A stretch of DNA of 64,000 nucleotides from Tubulanus polymorphus (Eukaryota > Nemertea > Palaeonemertea > Tubulaniformes > Tubulanidae), in contig NC_134031.1 of the NCBI RefSeq assembly GCF_964204645.1, positions 124,001 to 188,000 of the forward strand, written 5' to 3'. Below are positions 51,180-63,357 of the stretch, piece after piece. The translations under genes and the position numbers were made by a program. Under the pieces are notes generated by a model. It made no database searches and was not told where the DNA came from. It saw nothing but the letters and a program-made list of their open reading frames with translations. The number at the start of each line of letters is the position of its first letter. Positions within the stretch are counted from its first letter, which is position 1.

Positions 51180-54100
51180 TTAATATTTTCTGATAGGTAC
51201 AACATGAGCCTCAGTATTAAACACATATTCATCAATAGATAACAAACGTTCGTCATCGCTGAATAATAAATACAAATATTTCAAAGTTTCTCCCAAGAAA
51301 AAAGTCTCCATTTTATCTCTAAACGCGAGATTGTTCGGGTTTTTAACGTTACCGATAGCGCTGTATCCGCCGCTGTTTATTTTTGTATATTTTTCGAACG
51401 CTAGGAATATTTTCCAGCCCCATTCGCGATATTCGTTATTCTTTGTGATACGCCACAAATACATGAGACTTTCAACGGTTTCAGGTCGCAGTAAATTATG
51501 AGTGTCGGCAATCTGGAAAACACACTTTACTCAAGTCATCTCTTATTTTTGAGTTCTAATTCAATTTACTAAGTCTAATTTATCATTTTTATAAGTCATG
51601 ATCGATAAAATGATCGACTCCTGCAAGATTAGTTTTTATCATTTTGTCCAATTTATAAAGAGTTAAATTCAACCCAAATGATGAATATTTCTTACCTTGA
51701 CGAATATATCAGTTTTAGCGCCTGGTAACATATTAAAATGTGCGATTTCTGGACTCAAACCGGTCGGCATCTGAGCGTACATCTCATAACACGTTCTCAT
51801 CAGTTTCTTCGCTAAATCCAGATGCCACGACGGTAATCCATTGTGGTATCCTAACGCTAGGGTTCCGGGTAAAAAACAAACTAAATGATCCTACAAAATA
51901 AACAATACATGTACCTTCAATTTTAACCCTTTGTTTGTTAAACGCTATTTTACCGGTCAGAAACATGGAATTTACCATTTTAGGACTGAAAGTAAATCCA
52001 CCCAATAATTCACCGATAAACGTCAGTTTATTTTTACCGGTTTCGCGGACCATTAATTTTCTGACTCCTTCGATCGCTTGTAAATAATCTTCCTTCAACC
52101 TGAAATATCAAAATGGATAAAACAGAAACTTCGCTTAAACCACAATTAAGATATTCTCAGATACGAAAACATATTATAAATTACCAGTCGATTGTTTTTC
52201 CAGTTTGAATCCATTGTTTCAATAAATATTCGTAATAACTATCGGCACGCGCTCCTAATGTCAAGGTCGAATGACGGAATTCTCCTGTATTGGCGTTTAT
52301 AAACATCGGCACCAAACCTTCACGTTTCGATAGTTTATGAATATGTTTCGATACTTTATCAGCAGCTTCCTGAAAATATCGATATTTACATCAGTTATAT
52401 CACTAAGTATTTCATTAGATTTAACTATATTTGATAATTTTACCTGATATTTGATAATTTTACCTGATATTTGATAATTTTATCTGATATTTGATAATTT
52501 TACCTGATATTTGATATTTTTAGTTTCTCGACTCAAATCTTTAAATTCTATTTGAATAGAAGTGACCTCCGCTGTCGTGCTATCCGGTCCCCAACGCGGA
52601 GGACGCCCGGATCGAATCGCTAGATTCACATCAGAATACGGAATCGGGGAATGACTCGAGAACGCAGACATCAACCGATCTCCGAGATCCGTCTGAAAAT
52701 ACAATACAGCACAAAACCCTGTCAGTTAATATATACTAACGGTTATACGGGAGAGAGGGGTGTCAGGAGGGAGGAGGGGGTGTAAGGAGGGAGGAGGGGG
52801 TTGTTGGGAGAGAGATAAGGGGGTGTCAGGAGGGAGGAGGGGGTGTCAGGAGTGAGGAGAGGGGGTGTCAGGAGTGAGGGAGGGAAAGGGAAAAAAATTC
52901 TCACAGAATAAAACTTACCGCTTTTTGAAGGAATAAAGAATCATTTGACAGATGATAAGTGCTCAATAATCCTCCTAAACATCTAATGGTCGTCTCAAAT
53001 AAATTCACATCACGGTTCTTATCAAATGATAAAGATTCAGCGACCCACGCACGGGCATCTTGAAACTCTACAATTAAAACAATATTCATATTCAGCCGGG
53101 CATCTTGAAACTACTACAATAATGTTCATGACATCAGGACTCAATTCCTCTATTATCGGATAAACATTTTGTTGATTCATTTACAGTATTTTCATAGACT
53201 ACACTTTCTAAATAGTGATAACTGTACAACTAAGGGTTTCAGGTCCTGTATTATAACAGCTGATACAATGTAAATATGATGTAGCTTAATACATACAGTG
53301 TAATACATACGGTGTAATACATACAGCGTAATACATACAGTGTAATACATACAGTGTAATACATACAGTGTAATACATACGGTGTAATACATACGGTGTA
53401 ATACATACAGTGTAATACATACAGTGTAATACATACAGTGTGTAATACATACGGTGTAATACATACGGTGTAATACATACAGTGTAATACATACGGTGTA
53501 ATACATACGGTGTAATACATACAGTGTAATACATACGGTGTAATACATACAGTGTAATACATACAGTGTAATACATACAGTGTAATACATACCAGTTGTA
53601 AGATTCATGATATACATTGTATCCAATGCGTCTAGCAGAGTTAAACCAACATCGAACCATGTATTGTGTGATTTACTAATCGGCAATAATTCATCTTTAC
53701 CCCACGCGTAACGTCGGTAACCATTCCACGCGTGTTTAAACGCACCAATCACAGCGCGTTGTCTATCATTCTGAGCACCTATAGAAATACATCAATGGCT
53801 GCTGCTATTATTCACCCTATGACATCATCGACTCATCATTGATCTCACTTACCTTGAAAACGTATGGCACCAGTTTGAGCAGCAGCTACTGCTGGTGCTG
53901 CACCTACTGCTGCTGTATCAGGTGCAACTACTTGTAATTTATCAATCTATAAAATATTACAACATTTAATGATTATTTGAAGCAAGAATCAAAAAATAAA
54001 TATCTATTTCACTTTTTTTAGGCCTACCTGTTTTTTATTCGTTAATTTTGTTTTATTTTTACGATGAGATTTCTTAGTTAAATTCCATTTAGACTGAAAA

Positions 54101-54801
54101 TAAAATTGAGAGAGTGAAGTTGTTGGAAATCCCTTTAGCCCACCAACACCCGCCCGTTGCACCCGCCGACACCCGCCCGTTGCGCCCACCGACACCCGCC
54201 CGTTGCGCCCGCTGACACCCGCCCGTTGCCCGTACAGATACTTACAACAATACCGTTCACCTGCTGTTGAGCCTTTCTTTTCAATTCCTCGATATTCGGT
54301 ATTTTTTTCGCGAATTTCACCGAATAAACTTCGCCATTGTTGCCGTCTTGGCGGAGTCGTTTCCGTGACAACGCGATAATCTCGCCTCGTTCGAGAGAGT
54401 TAAAATCGCTATATATCGTGGGAATTATATAAACGGCGCAAACTAAACCCAGCAGTAGAATTATAGACAGGATGGATCTCTGTAACCGTGATAATCTGTA
54501 CCAGTACTACAAACAGCAGCAGCAGCACCGGAAATAAAAACCATAAAAATATCAGCGAGTAATAAATATACAAATTTACTGACACCTTTGTATCAAGACT
54601 TTATTAAACTTTTTATATGAACCACGGATTAAATACGTAATTAAATAAAGTGAATTGATCCATATTGGTTGGTAATAAAGTGAATTGATTTTGTTCTCTT
54701 ACCCTCCATACTGATTGTCGTGACGGTTTTCTAACATTTTTTGTCGATAAAACGGAATCAAATTGAGAGACTTCAACCACAGAATAATCTCGCTTCATCA
54801 T
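51180..54801 (-). CDS. MAN1B1: ER mannosyl-oligosaccharide 1,2-alpha-mannosidase (GH47, MAN1B1-like)
   Basis: Type II ER/Golgi enzyme trimming Man9 to Man8 N-glycans, linked to ER-associated degradation. Eleven exons: 54801-54703, 54506-54246, 54093-54028, 53946-53853, 53778-53593, 53067-52919, 52692-52504, 52369-52185, 52099-51976, 51890-51696, 51512-51180; 626 aa (human about 699). A short cytosolic N-terminus precedes one membrane anchor ([19 protein letters not shown]). The lumenal GH47 domain shows [102 protein letters not shown] and VFNTEAH, whose Thr binds calcium in the family. Two donors (exons 5 and 7) lie inside minisatellites. Divergent from the NRF-6-like gene. Confidence 0.96.
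52430..52515 (-). repeat. 20-bp array of duplicated MAN1B1 exon-7 donor
   Basis: On the transcript strand ATCAAATATCAGGTAAAATT repeats about four times. The first copy is the true exon end (AAATATCAG) plus donor GTAAAATT at 52503. One copy has G to A at the donor (CAGATAAAA); the rest keep CAGGTAAAA. Confidence 0.95.
52755..52890 (-). repeat. G-rich repeat in MAN1B1 intron 6
   Basis: About five units of ggagggaggagggggtgtca between exons 6 and 7, abutting the acceptor side as C/T-rich on the transcript strand. Confidence 0.8.
53287..53592 (-). repeat. 14-bp array built on the MAN1B1 exon-5 donor
   Basis: On the transcript strand the exon ends ACAACTG and the donor reads GTATGTATTACACTG; the array then repeats TGTATGTATTACAC about 21 times (C/T variants). 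Each unit repeats the GTATGTATTAC donor sequence. Confidence 0.95.
54140..54233 (-). repeat. ~22-bp minisatellite in MAN1B1 intron 2
   Basis: Four copies of gacacccgcccgttgcgccc-ac, starting about 12 nt downstream of the donor at 54245 on the transcript strand. Confidence 0.85.
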
Positions 54802-55864
54802 TTTGAACTGTCACACCATCAATTAATCATAAAAACACTGTTCTGATACATTGTCGTGTCATTTCTAACATTGTACCGTCTCGTGGCGCCATCTGCCGCA
54901 ATCCTGGTGAACCAAACAATTCAATTTCGCTTTATTGTTCTTGAATAAACGGTTTCCATATTGTTTAATTTTAGAATACAATAAACGTTGGTTATTAACC
55001 ACAGATTTATCTCCTATAAATGAGAAAATGACCAGAAATTTAAAAAACCACTGTATGCCATGTGGTGCCATCTAGGCGGAACAATTCAACCTTAAGTTCC
55101 GATTGCGGATAATGTGGAGTCACTTCCGGGAAGCGAAATAAAGAACTTTTTTGAAGGGGTTGATATGATTTTGTTATCTCTTATTGAACGTCATTGAGAT
55201 AAGGAGTGAATCAGGTTCTCGAGGTAAGGCCAGAAAAAATTATCGGTTCAATAATTGGGACGCGTGTCATGGTCAACTGTCGTCACGTATGACAACGAAC
55301 AACGTCTCAGTCGACTCTCAACAAAGGCAAAAAGTCATTCTTCTCTGACTGGCAATGAGCCAAAAAAAACTTTAACTTTTGTGACCGCGAAATGACAATG
55401 ACACAATGAGAGATATATTGATAGTTATTAATAACTCATGAAATCATAATCCGCCAGTGCAAACTGATAACAGCACAGCAAGTTTTAATTCATGGAATTC
55501 ATTCATCTAAGTCTAATCCAGGCAGCCGGTTATATAAGATTACTGATAGCTGTACTGTTGTGTGTTATATATTTCAGTGTTCAACTAGTGAATGCTCATA
55601 CTATTCTGTCAGGTCGGTCGGACAGGTGATACCAGGCGGACTAGAGACTAGCACTGACAGCAAAGACCAACAACAGGACTAGAGACCGGTACTAATCGCA
55701 AAACCAGCGGGACCAGAGACTGGGCACAGGGTCCAGCACAGACAAGAGACTGGCTTCATCGAGACTGCAACACAACACGGTTCATAAACCAGACTCAGAG
55801 ATATCTAAACCTGTCTCAAGAGATATCTAAACCTGTCTCAAGAGATATCTAAACCTGTCTCGAG
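54802..55864. promoter_or_regulatory. Divergent upstream region MAN1B1 (-) / NRF-6-like (+)
   Basis: About 1.06 kb between start codons. Opposite the NRF-6-like start it contains a 5'-UTR triplication: three copies of gagatatctaaacctgtctc at about 55797-55862, ending at the ATG. An ATTATATA-like context (ggttatataag at about 55529) is a weak TATA candidate for the plus gene. Confidence 0.45.
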
Positions 55865-58800
55865 ATGGAGTTAAACTCAAATCAATTGATATTTGTTTTA
55901 ATATCAATGATTGGATTATTAGAAATGAGCGAATGTGTGAATAACATGGATGGAATTTATTACACGGAACGGATGAATTTATTAATGAACTCCGCTGATA
56001 GTTTAAACACTGCTGAAGAGATTGACACTAAATTCACTGAGCTTTCATTCCATGAAGCTTTAAAACAGGGAACTATAGACCGTTTAAACAGCGGAGTATC
56101 GGCGTCTGCAGCGTCTATAGACGCAGGTCCAGCCGACGATTGGTTCTTTAATGTATCTGTAGATTGTTTGAATGATGTTGAGAGAATGTTTGAAGGTCTC
56201 GTAAACCGTGAAGCTTGGGCCAGTTCTAGTAAGTATTTATCTGCGCTCTCTTTCCTCTCCCTCTCCTTCCTCCCTCTCCTCTCTTCTCCACTCTCCCTCT
56301 TCTCTCTCCCTCCCTTCCTCCACTCCTTTCCTCCCTCTTTTCCTCCACTCTCTTCTCTTTCTTGAGTCCCTGTTTCTGGGTTTAACATAATTATTCAACT
56401 TTCTCTAATATCTCGATTTATCTTCATTCCAAATTTGACTAAAAAAGAGAAATTAACTTAACACCTAAACCCTTATAATGGATAAAACAAGCTATGACTC
56501 CTCAGTCCCTGATGCTATAAGATTGTTATAAGTGAATCACAGTATCTGAGCTGATTGTATTGGATTACCGTACTGTGCACTGTTATAGCGTATGATGTGT
56601 TAGCGTTGACTTGAACTTTGTTCAATGACGTTCAATGTCAAATACTGATTGTTTGAAGTAGTTGTCAGTGTCAGTATGTAGGACTCATTGAAACCAGTCT
56701 CTACCTTCTTCAATGTGTCGCCCTCATTTATAACAATAGTTCTCAATATACTCATTCAAATCATTGAGTTTTCAGTCTCCCTCCTGCAATTCTCTATAAT
56801 TGTGATCTTTTAGTTTCATGGTTTTAAATCTAATTGGTTCTGAACTAATCAATGTTATTGATAGATACTGTGGTCACAAAGGGTTGAATTGCCAATGCTG
56901 TGATTGGCTGGAACTGGTCACCTGATGTCAACAAACTGCCCTTAACCCTAACCCTAGCTGTGATTGGCCGCAGCTGGTCACCTGATGTCAACAAACTGCC
57001 CTTAACCCTAACCCTAGCTGTGATTGGCTGGAGCTGGTCACCTGATGTCAACAAACTGCCCATAACCCTAACCCTAGCTGTGATTGGCTGCAGCTGGTCA
57101 CCTGATGTCAACAAACAGCCCGTAACCCTAACCCTAGCTGTGATTGGCTGCAGCTGGTCACCTGATGTCAACAAACTGCCCTTAACCCTAACCCTAGCTG
57201 TGATTGGCTGGGGCTGTGGTCACCTGATATAAGCAAATAGCCCCCACCTAGGGTAAGCGCATGGCTAGCCCTAAACTGTAGCCCTAGCTTTGATTGGTTT
57301 AGAGATGATATAAACGTAGCTTTTTTGACTAACATGACTGAATGCGTATCCAGGCCACATCAAGGGTAAGGGTTGTTTATAGGTTGTAAGATTGTAAAAA
57401 GAGATGTATTGTTTTTGTAGTGTTAGATGCAACAGGAAAACCCGGATCCGGACTAAAATATGGAAATATAAACTGGTTGGGAAATTATGACGAATGTTTG
57501 AATATTTCTGAGTCTGTTTTAATTGATAATTCAACTCGTAGTAAACAGTTTGAAGGCCAGTATTGTACTAGTATGATTGGAGATGTAGCTCATATGAATC
57601 CATTAAACGTAAGCTCTTTCATTTACATCATTTTACAAGTTTTTAAGTGGGAGGGGGTTGGGGAGGTTTGTGAATATGTGAGGATAAATTGAAACATGTA
57701 TATATTTATTTTGCAGCCGCTGCAGGTGATCATAAAACTGGGAACTTGTTTACCTAAAACTTGTGATAGTAATGACACGAGGGGTCTCATCAATACAGGT
57801 ACGATATCACATCCCCCCCTAATCACCCCCTCCCCTCACTCCCTACAAGGGGTCTCATCAGTAGAGGTATGATATCACACCCCACCCCCTTGTCACCCCT
57901 CCCCTGACTCCCTACAAGGGGTCTCATCAATACAGGTACGATATCATATTCCCCCTAATCACCCCTCCCTTCACTCCCTACAAGGGTCTCATCAGTAGAG
58001 GTATGATATCACACCCCACCCCCTTGTCACCCCTCCCCTGACTCCCTACAAGGAGTCTCATCAGTACAGGTATGGTATAATACACCCCTAATCTCCCCCT
58101 ACAGTGGTTCCCCTCCCCTGACTCCCTACAAGGGGTCTCATCAATACAGGTTATATTATCATACCCCCACATGGGTCCATTTCCTCTCAATTTGATTCAC
58201 AATAATTGTTTTATATTTCCAGCTTTATCGACAGTTGGTGTGAATATAACGGCTAATTTCTTCGCGTGGTCCACGTGTAAAATACCGTATTCAGAATTCA
58301 AATATTCAAACACAGCGATCGCTGTCATGTGAGTCAACTGTTCTTTATATCATAACATTGTATTGTTTCTGACCCGATAAAAAAAACAACTATTTTACAT
58401 TCAAAAACTAAGATGAAAGGAGTCTACATCATTTGTAGCCAGTCTAATTAGTTCTACTTTTTGGAAAAATTTATTAAGGCCCTGATTTGTGCTAACACAA
58501 AAAAATGCTACTTTTTGACTTAAGTTTATCTGAGATAAATGTCTTTATTTTTGTTTTGTGTATTTATAGATCTGTGTTATCGGTTTTACTGGTTATTTTG
58601 GTCGCTGCGACCGTTTTGGACGTTTTAATACATTTGAAAGTCGACCGAGACACAAAAGTAGCGATGAAAATAGAGGTGAACCCAGAAAATGGAAGCATCG
58701 TGGACTCTGAAAGTGAAACGGCGCCGCTGTTGGCTAAAGATTTACGACACAAGATTGTACAACAAGAAAAATCAAAAGGTATAAAAAACAATTATTACCA

Positions 58801-61800
58801 GATTGTTTTATACCGTTTTTAAAGAGGTTTTACCCCGATATAGAAATCATTAACAGCTGATACTAGACTGAATTCAACTGTGTATATTGTGTATTATGAG
58901 GAATCACTGAGAATTGATTATTATTTAAAGGTGAAGATTTGGTTGAATTAGTGAAACAACAGTTTAGTGAGTTTAAACTGCTTTATTAACAACTTACTTT
59001 CTACAGTAGCTTCAGTTTATAGTTTTAGTCTCAATAGGCTTCATCTTATACGCTATAGTTCAAGCCCTACCCCCGCAGTGTGAGCCTCTTCAGTGTGAGT
59101 TCCCTAGGCTTCCCTCTTTGTAGGAGCCCCTCTCGTTCAATGTGCATCTCCTCTCCTTCAGTGTGCGCCCTCTATTGTACATGCATGCACTTTGACTATC
59201 CTCGACTCAATCTACTGCATCTGTTTTAACTAAATCGACTTCTTATAAATCATGTACTTGTTGCTGTAGTAGTGATGATGTCATAGGGTGATATTAAGGA
59301 AGCGACCATGTTGTATTTTCAGGTCTACCCATTAAACTGTTATTGTGTTTCTCAGTTTACACAAATCTAAAGAAGTTGATATCTACTCAAACCGGTTCTG
59401 ATGATTTAGGAGTTGTACATGGAGTCAGGTTTTTCAGTATGACCTGGGTTATTCTTGGTCATACTATTGTATTTGTAGCGTTTGGAGGTGGAGTCGGTGA
59501 GTACCTGATTCTCTAAATAATTGTACGTAAAGTGTTTATCTCTGATGATTATTTAAATGATTTTATTGTGTTTATTTTTAGAGAATCCGTTATGGTTTTA
59601 TTTGACTGAACTAAAAGACTGGAGATTTCAGGCTATCATTAACGCTACGGTCTCTGTCGATTCATTCTTTCTACTGAGGTTTGTAAAATACTACTGCCTA
59701 TAGAGGGAGTTAGTAGTGTGCGCTGTTACTAGTATCAGTACTCTGCCTATAGAGGGAGTTAGTCGTACATGTGTATTGTATTTTCAGTGGTATGCTGATG
59801 ACATATTTATTCATGAAACAGTTGGACCAAGTCGGGAGTCCGAAGAAAATCAATTGGTTAATGTTTTATTTCCATCGTTTTTGGAGGTAAAATTCCTTCG
59901 TACGACGCTAGCTCCTCGTGACCTTGAGCACGCGCTAAAGCTGTTGTTTATTTTACAGATTAACGCCGGCCTATATGTTAGTACTGATGGTATATGTTCC
60001 ACTGGGTCCGTATTTTAGTGACGGTCCGCTTTATCCACAAACTGAAGACGGTTTTGATCCGAATTGTAAAAACAACTGGTGGACGAATCTTCTGTATGTT
60101 AATAATCTCGTACATTCCAAACAAATGGTTAGTTTTTATCTTTCACTCACTCACACTGTACGTGTAGGGTTAGGTGCTCTGTTGGTCAATGCTGGGTCTT
60201 GATAATAATTGTGGTATTATGGTATGATAATGGACGGTATATAATGATTGATTGTGGTATACAGTGATTGTGGTATTTGGTATAGATGGTATGGTATATA
60301 TGGTTTGTATTTCAGTGTATGGGATGGGCGTGGTATTTGGCTAATGATATGCAGTTTTATTGGATTTCACCTATCGTTCTCATTCCTTTCTTCTGGTGAG
60401 TTTCACTAATTATGCAATAATTTCAATGGAATCTAAAGACATTGTATTAATAGATGATTTAAATGTATTGAAGGCACTGGATCGCAGGAACTGTGATGCT
60501 GTTTATATTGTGTATGATTAATTTCATTTCTACTGGTGTAATCGCTACCCAAGATGCAGCGGGAGCTACTTTATTGGATGGTGGAAAGTATGTACATCTC
60601 CTAATACGATATCTCACATATCTCTGTTGTTCATATCAGATATATCAGTTTTGCGATATTAGTATCTATCACAGATCTCAGAATTATAGAAATACATATA
60701 TCGGATACTGGTATATCAGTTTTGAGACATGAGTTTTGAGATATCAATATCGATCTCACATCTCTCAGTTGTTCCTATCACAATGTATATTATCTGATCT
60801 ATAATTTTCCGCAGTATCATCTATCTGATATTATCTACCTGTCTCAGATATGATCAGTGATATTATCTATCTGATATTACCTGTCTCAGATATGATCAGT
60901 GATATTATCTATCTATCTCAGATATGATCAGTGATATTATCTATCTGATATTACCTGTCTCAGATATGATCAGTGATATTTCTATTTTCAGTTCGTTTGA
61001 TGATATTTATATCAAACCGTGGTGCCGTGTCGCCACCTACGCTATCGGAATGTTTGTCGGTTATATTTTATACCGCACTAAACGAAAAGTTAAACTACAT
61101 TGGGTGAGTATTAACTCAACGGATTAACGCTAATCCCCATGGATTTTCTCAGTAGATTAGTACTAATCCCCATGGATTATCTAAGCAGTAATATGATGTA
61201 TGTTATGTTTTGTAGTTAGTAGCTGTTTTAGGGTGGTGTATTGCAGCTGTTTGTTGTCTCGCTCCTCTATACGGTATCTATTACTCTTATAATGGATACC
61301 CGTTGAGTCAAGTTGCTAGCTCCACCTATCAGGCATTGTTTAGAGCATCATGGGCTGTAGGACTCGGCTGGGTGATATTTGCTTGTCTAACCGGGTATGG
61401 AGGTAAGTGTTATACATTAATAGTTTTTTCTATTTATCAGACTCTGTTTTTCAAACTACTTTGGTTTTTGATTAATTGTAGGTATAGTGAATAGTATTCT
61501 ATCATGGAAAGCATTAATACCTCTCAGTAGGTTGACCTATTGCGCCTATTTGGTTCATCCTGTTATAATGTTTGTGGTATATCTCAGTTTGAGGAGACCT
61601 GTTTATGCTGACAATCTTTTTGTGGTAAGTAATAACTGATACTCATGACCCGGTACTCAGGACCCGGTATGGGATCATTCATTTATTACGTACGCATAGA
61701 ATTTGAATTGTTCAACCCCCCCTCCCCTCTGTACGCAAAATCGGCCAATTTTTCATATACATTAAGCATTACAGTACGCAATTGCATTGACCCCTCCCCC

Positions 61801-62109
61801 TTCCCTAATGCGTACGTAATAAATGAATGACCCCTACCCGATATTCAGGATCCAATAACCTATACTCAAGACCCGGTACTTAGGATACAAGAGTTCATTC
61901 CCTCTTTATTTCATTAATGCGAATCTGTTTCATTTTTGTAGATTTATTACTTTTTGGGTCATGTTGTAATGAGTTACATGGTGGCGCTAGTCGCATCGCT
62001 AGCATTCGAGTCACCGATGATTGGTTTAGAGAAACTTCTCCTGAGGAAACCACAGCAACAGCAGCAGCAGGTGCAACAATCGGCAACAATGAATAAATCA
62101 CATGATTAA
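55865..62109 (+). CDS. NRF-6-like (nose resistant to fluoxetine) multi-span acyltransferase-3 protein
   Basis: Membrane protein of the nematode NRF-6/NDG-4 type; these are implicated in lipid or yolk transport and drug uptake, and biochemical activity is unproven. Fifteen exons: 55865-56228, 57421-57608, 57717-57798, 58223-58328, 58570-58778, 59323-59496, 59582-59678, 59788-59886, 59959-60127, 60316-60395, 60474-60587, 60992-61103, 61216-61402, 61482-61624, 61942-62109; 763 aa. A signal peptide (LIFVLISMIGLLEMSEC) precedes the NRF extracellular domain (MLDATGKPGSGLKYGNINWLG, GNYDECL, CLPKTC, conserved cysteines). One span follows (VLSVLLVILVAATVLDVLIH), then the acyltransferase-3 domain (HGVRFFSMTWVILGH, YFHRFWRLTPAYMLVL, NLLYVNN, CMGWAWYLANDMQFYWISP, LSRLTYCAYLVHPV). 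The C-terminus is Gln-rich. Exon 3's donor sits in a 68-bp tandem array. A MITE lies in the last intron. Confidence 0.93.
56235..56365 (+). repeat. CT-rich tract in NRF-6-like intron 1
   Basis: Pyrimidine-rich ctctccctctc sequence starting about 12 nt after the donor at 56229. Confidence 0.85.
56880..57238 (+). repeat. 60-bp minisatellite containing TTAGGG-like motif
   Basis: Six copies with cttaaccctaaccctagctg, tgattggctgcagctggtca and cctgatgtcaacaaactgcc. Each unit carries two telomere-like ccctaa repeats. Confidence 0.95.
57781..58165 (+). repeat. ~68-bp array duplicating NRF-6-like exon-3 end and donor
   Basis: Six copies start at 57781, 57849, 57918, 57984, 58052 and 58132. Each begins ggggtctcatcaatacag (exon tail) followed by gtacgatatc-type donor, then C-rich sequence. 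Only the first is preceded by real coding sequence. Confidence 0.95.
60820..60988 (+). repeat. Tandem repeat next to NRF-6-like exon-12 acceptor
   Basis: Three to four units with ctcagatatgatcagtgata and ttatctatctgatattacct, ending 6-8 nt before the acceptor of the exon at 60992 (the last unit reads into tttctattttcag). Confidence 0.85.
61671..61834. mobile_element. MITE-like element in last NRF-6-like intron
   Basis: The left end gggatcattcatttattacg (then tacgcat) is mirrored by the right end atgcgtacgtaataaatgaa (then tgacccc), giving inverted repeats of about 27 bp. Non-coding interior. Confidence 0.8.
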
Positions 62110-62687
62110 CGCGATACTTTCCTCCTGCGGACACCGAGCACCAAACATGACACATTGACGTCGTCTACAGATAATTATAATTATAATCATGTGATATTTA
62201 TAAATGTAATTTACATATTTTAATAATCATTCGTTTATGACAAAAAAATGCAAATCAGGGTCAATTTTTAAAATGTGTTTTTAATGAATCATGAATATAT
62301 TGATGTGTTTTGGAAATTATATGAATATTTGAATATTATTTATAGATTCGACTAGGCTTAGTAAGGATCAAAATAAGATTAGTTTGGAGGGAGGATTGAG
62401 GGAATGTTGTATTATGGTAATTTGAATAATGTTTGGATATTTTGAATAATTGATAATTGTGAGATGGTAAGGGAGGGAGGGCAGAAGTTTTAGAATCACT
62501 TTATATTATCACCAGAGTTAATATTATTTCACCTCAATATTAAATATTATAAAATGGCTTCATTTAATCAATGATTTATTTAATGATCTAATTTTCGAGT
62601 GAATTCAATTATTATCAGATTTCTAATTTTGGCTGTCGATCGTTTTGTTAATTGTGATATCATGTATTGAAATGTTTGAATTTGATG

Positions 62688-62693
62688 AATAAA
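62688..62693 (+). terminator. Candidate polyadenylation signal AATAAA for NRF-6-like gene
   Basis: AATAAA about 580 bp past the stop codon in AT-rich sequence, followed by aaacctgacagtttttac. Confidence 0.55.
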
Positions 62694-63357
62694 ATAAACC
62701 TGACAGTTTTTACTACATAATTATAACTTATTGTCAGTCTGGTTAAATTGAATAAGGAGAGTTCTTTGAAGACGTCCCCGGTCCAGCTGGGTCGACTCCC
62801 GCGCCAGCTCTAGTTCGGTTCAGCTCAGAAGTCCGCCGGCCCAGACAGTACGGGTTAGCTCAGTCACTGAGCTCTGCTCTGCCAAGTTGGATGCAAATTG
62901 CTAGGAAAAAACCCTAAATCAAACCAGATCTATTAATCAGATAGTTAATGGAGACAAATATATCAAAAAGAGAAATATCCAATGCTGTCCGGCCCGCTTT
63001 TTTTATTTTTGTCCGGTTCGTTGCCACAATCAATTCCGTTACTCAGTCCGCGCATCCTCCTGCCATCTTGCGGCAAATCAGTGAACTAACTCGTAAACAC
63101 GGAAGTGAAAAGTTGGAAAAACAACCGAGAAAAAGTTTTTAAAAGTTTGTTACTTGGTAGAGAATTGCTTTAACTTTAGTAAACGGGTGGAATAGTGTGG
63201 ATGAGTGGATAGCGATGTGTTTTATTCGCTGAGATTGAGACCGGCTCCGAAATATGCGCGCTACACACGGAAAAAGTTCGTTGACATTTTTTGAAGAAAA
63301 GGCGAAAAAGCCCAGATTTCTTGACAACTGATAAGATTAAATGAATTCTGAGGTAAA
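62694..63357. promoter_or_regulatory. Intergenic / 5' region of the last gene
   Basis: No coding signal before the ATG at 63358. A C/G-richer stretch (62775-62880) might hold the promoter. Open frames on either strand here lack features. Confidence 0.35.
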
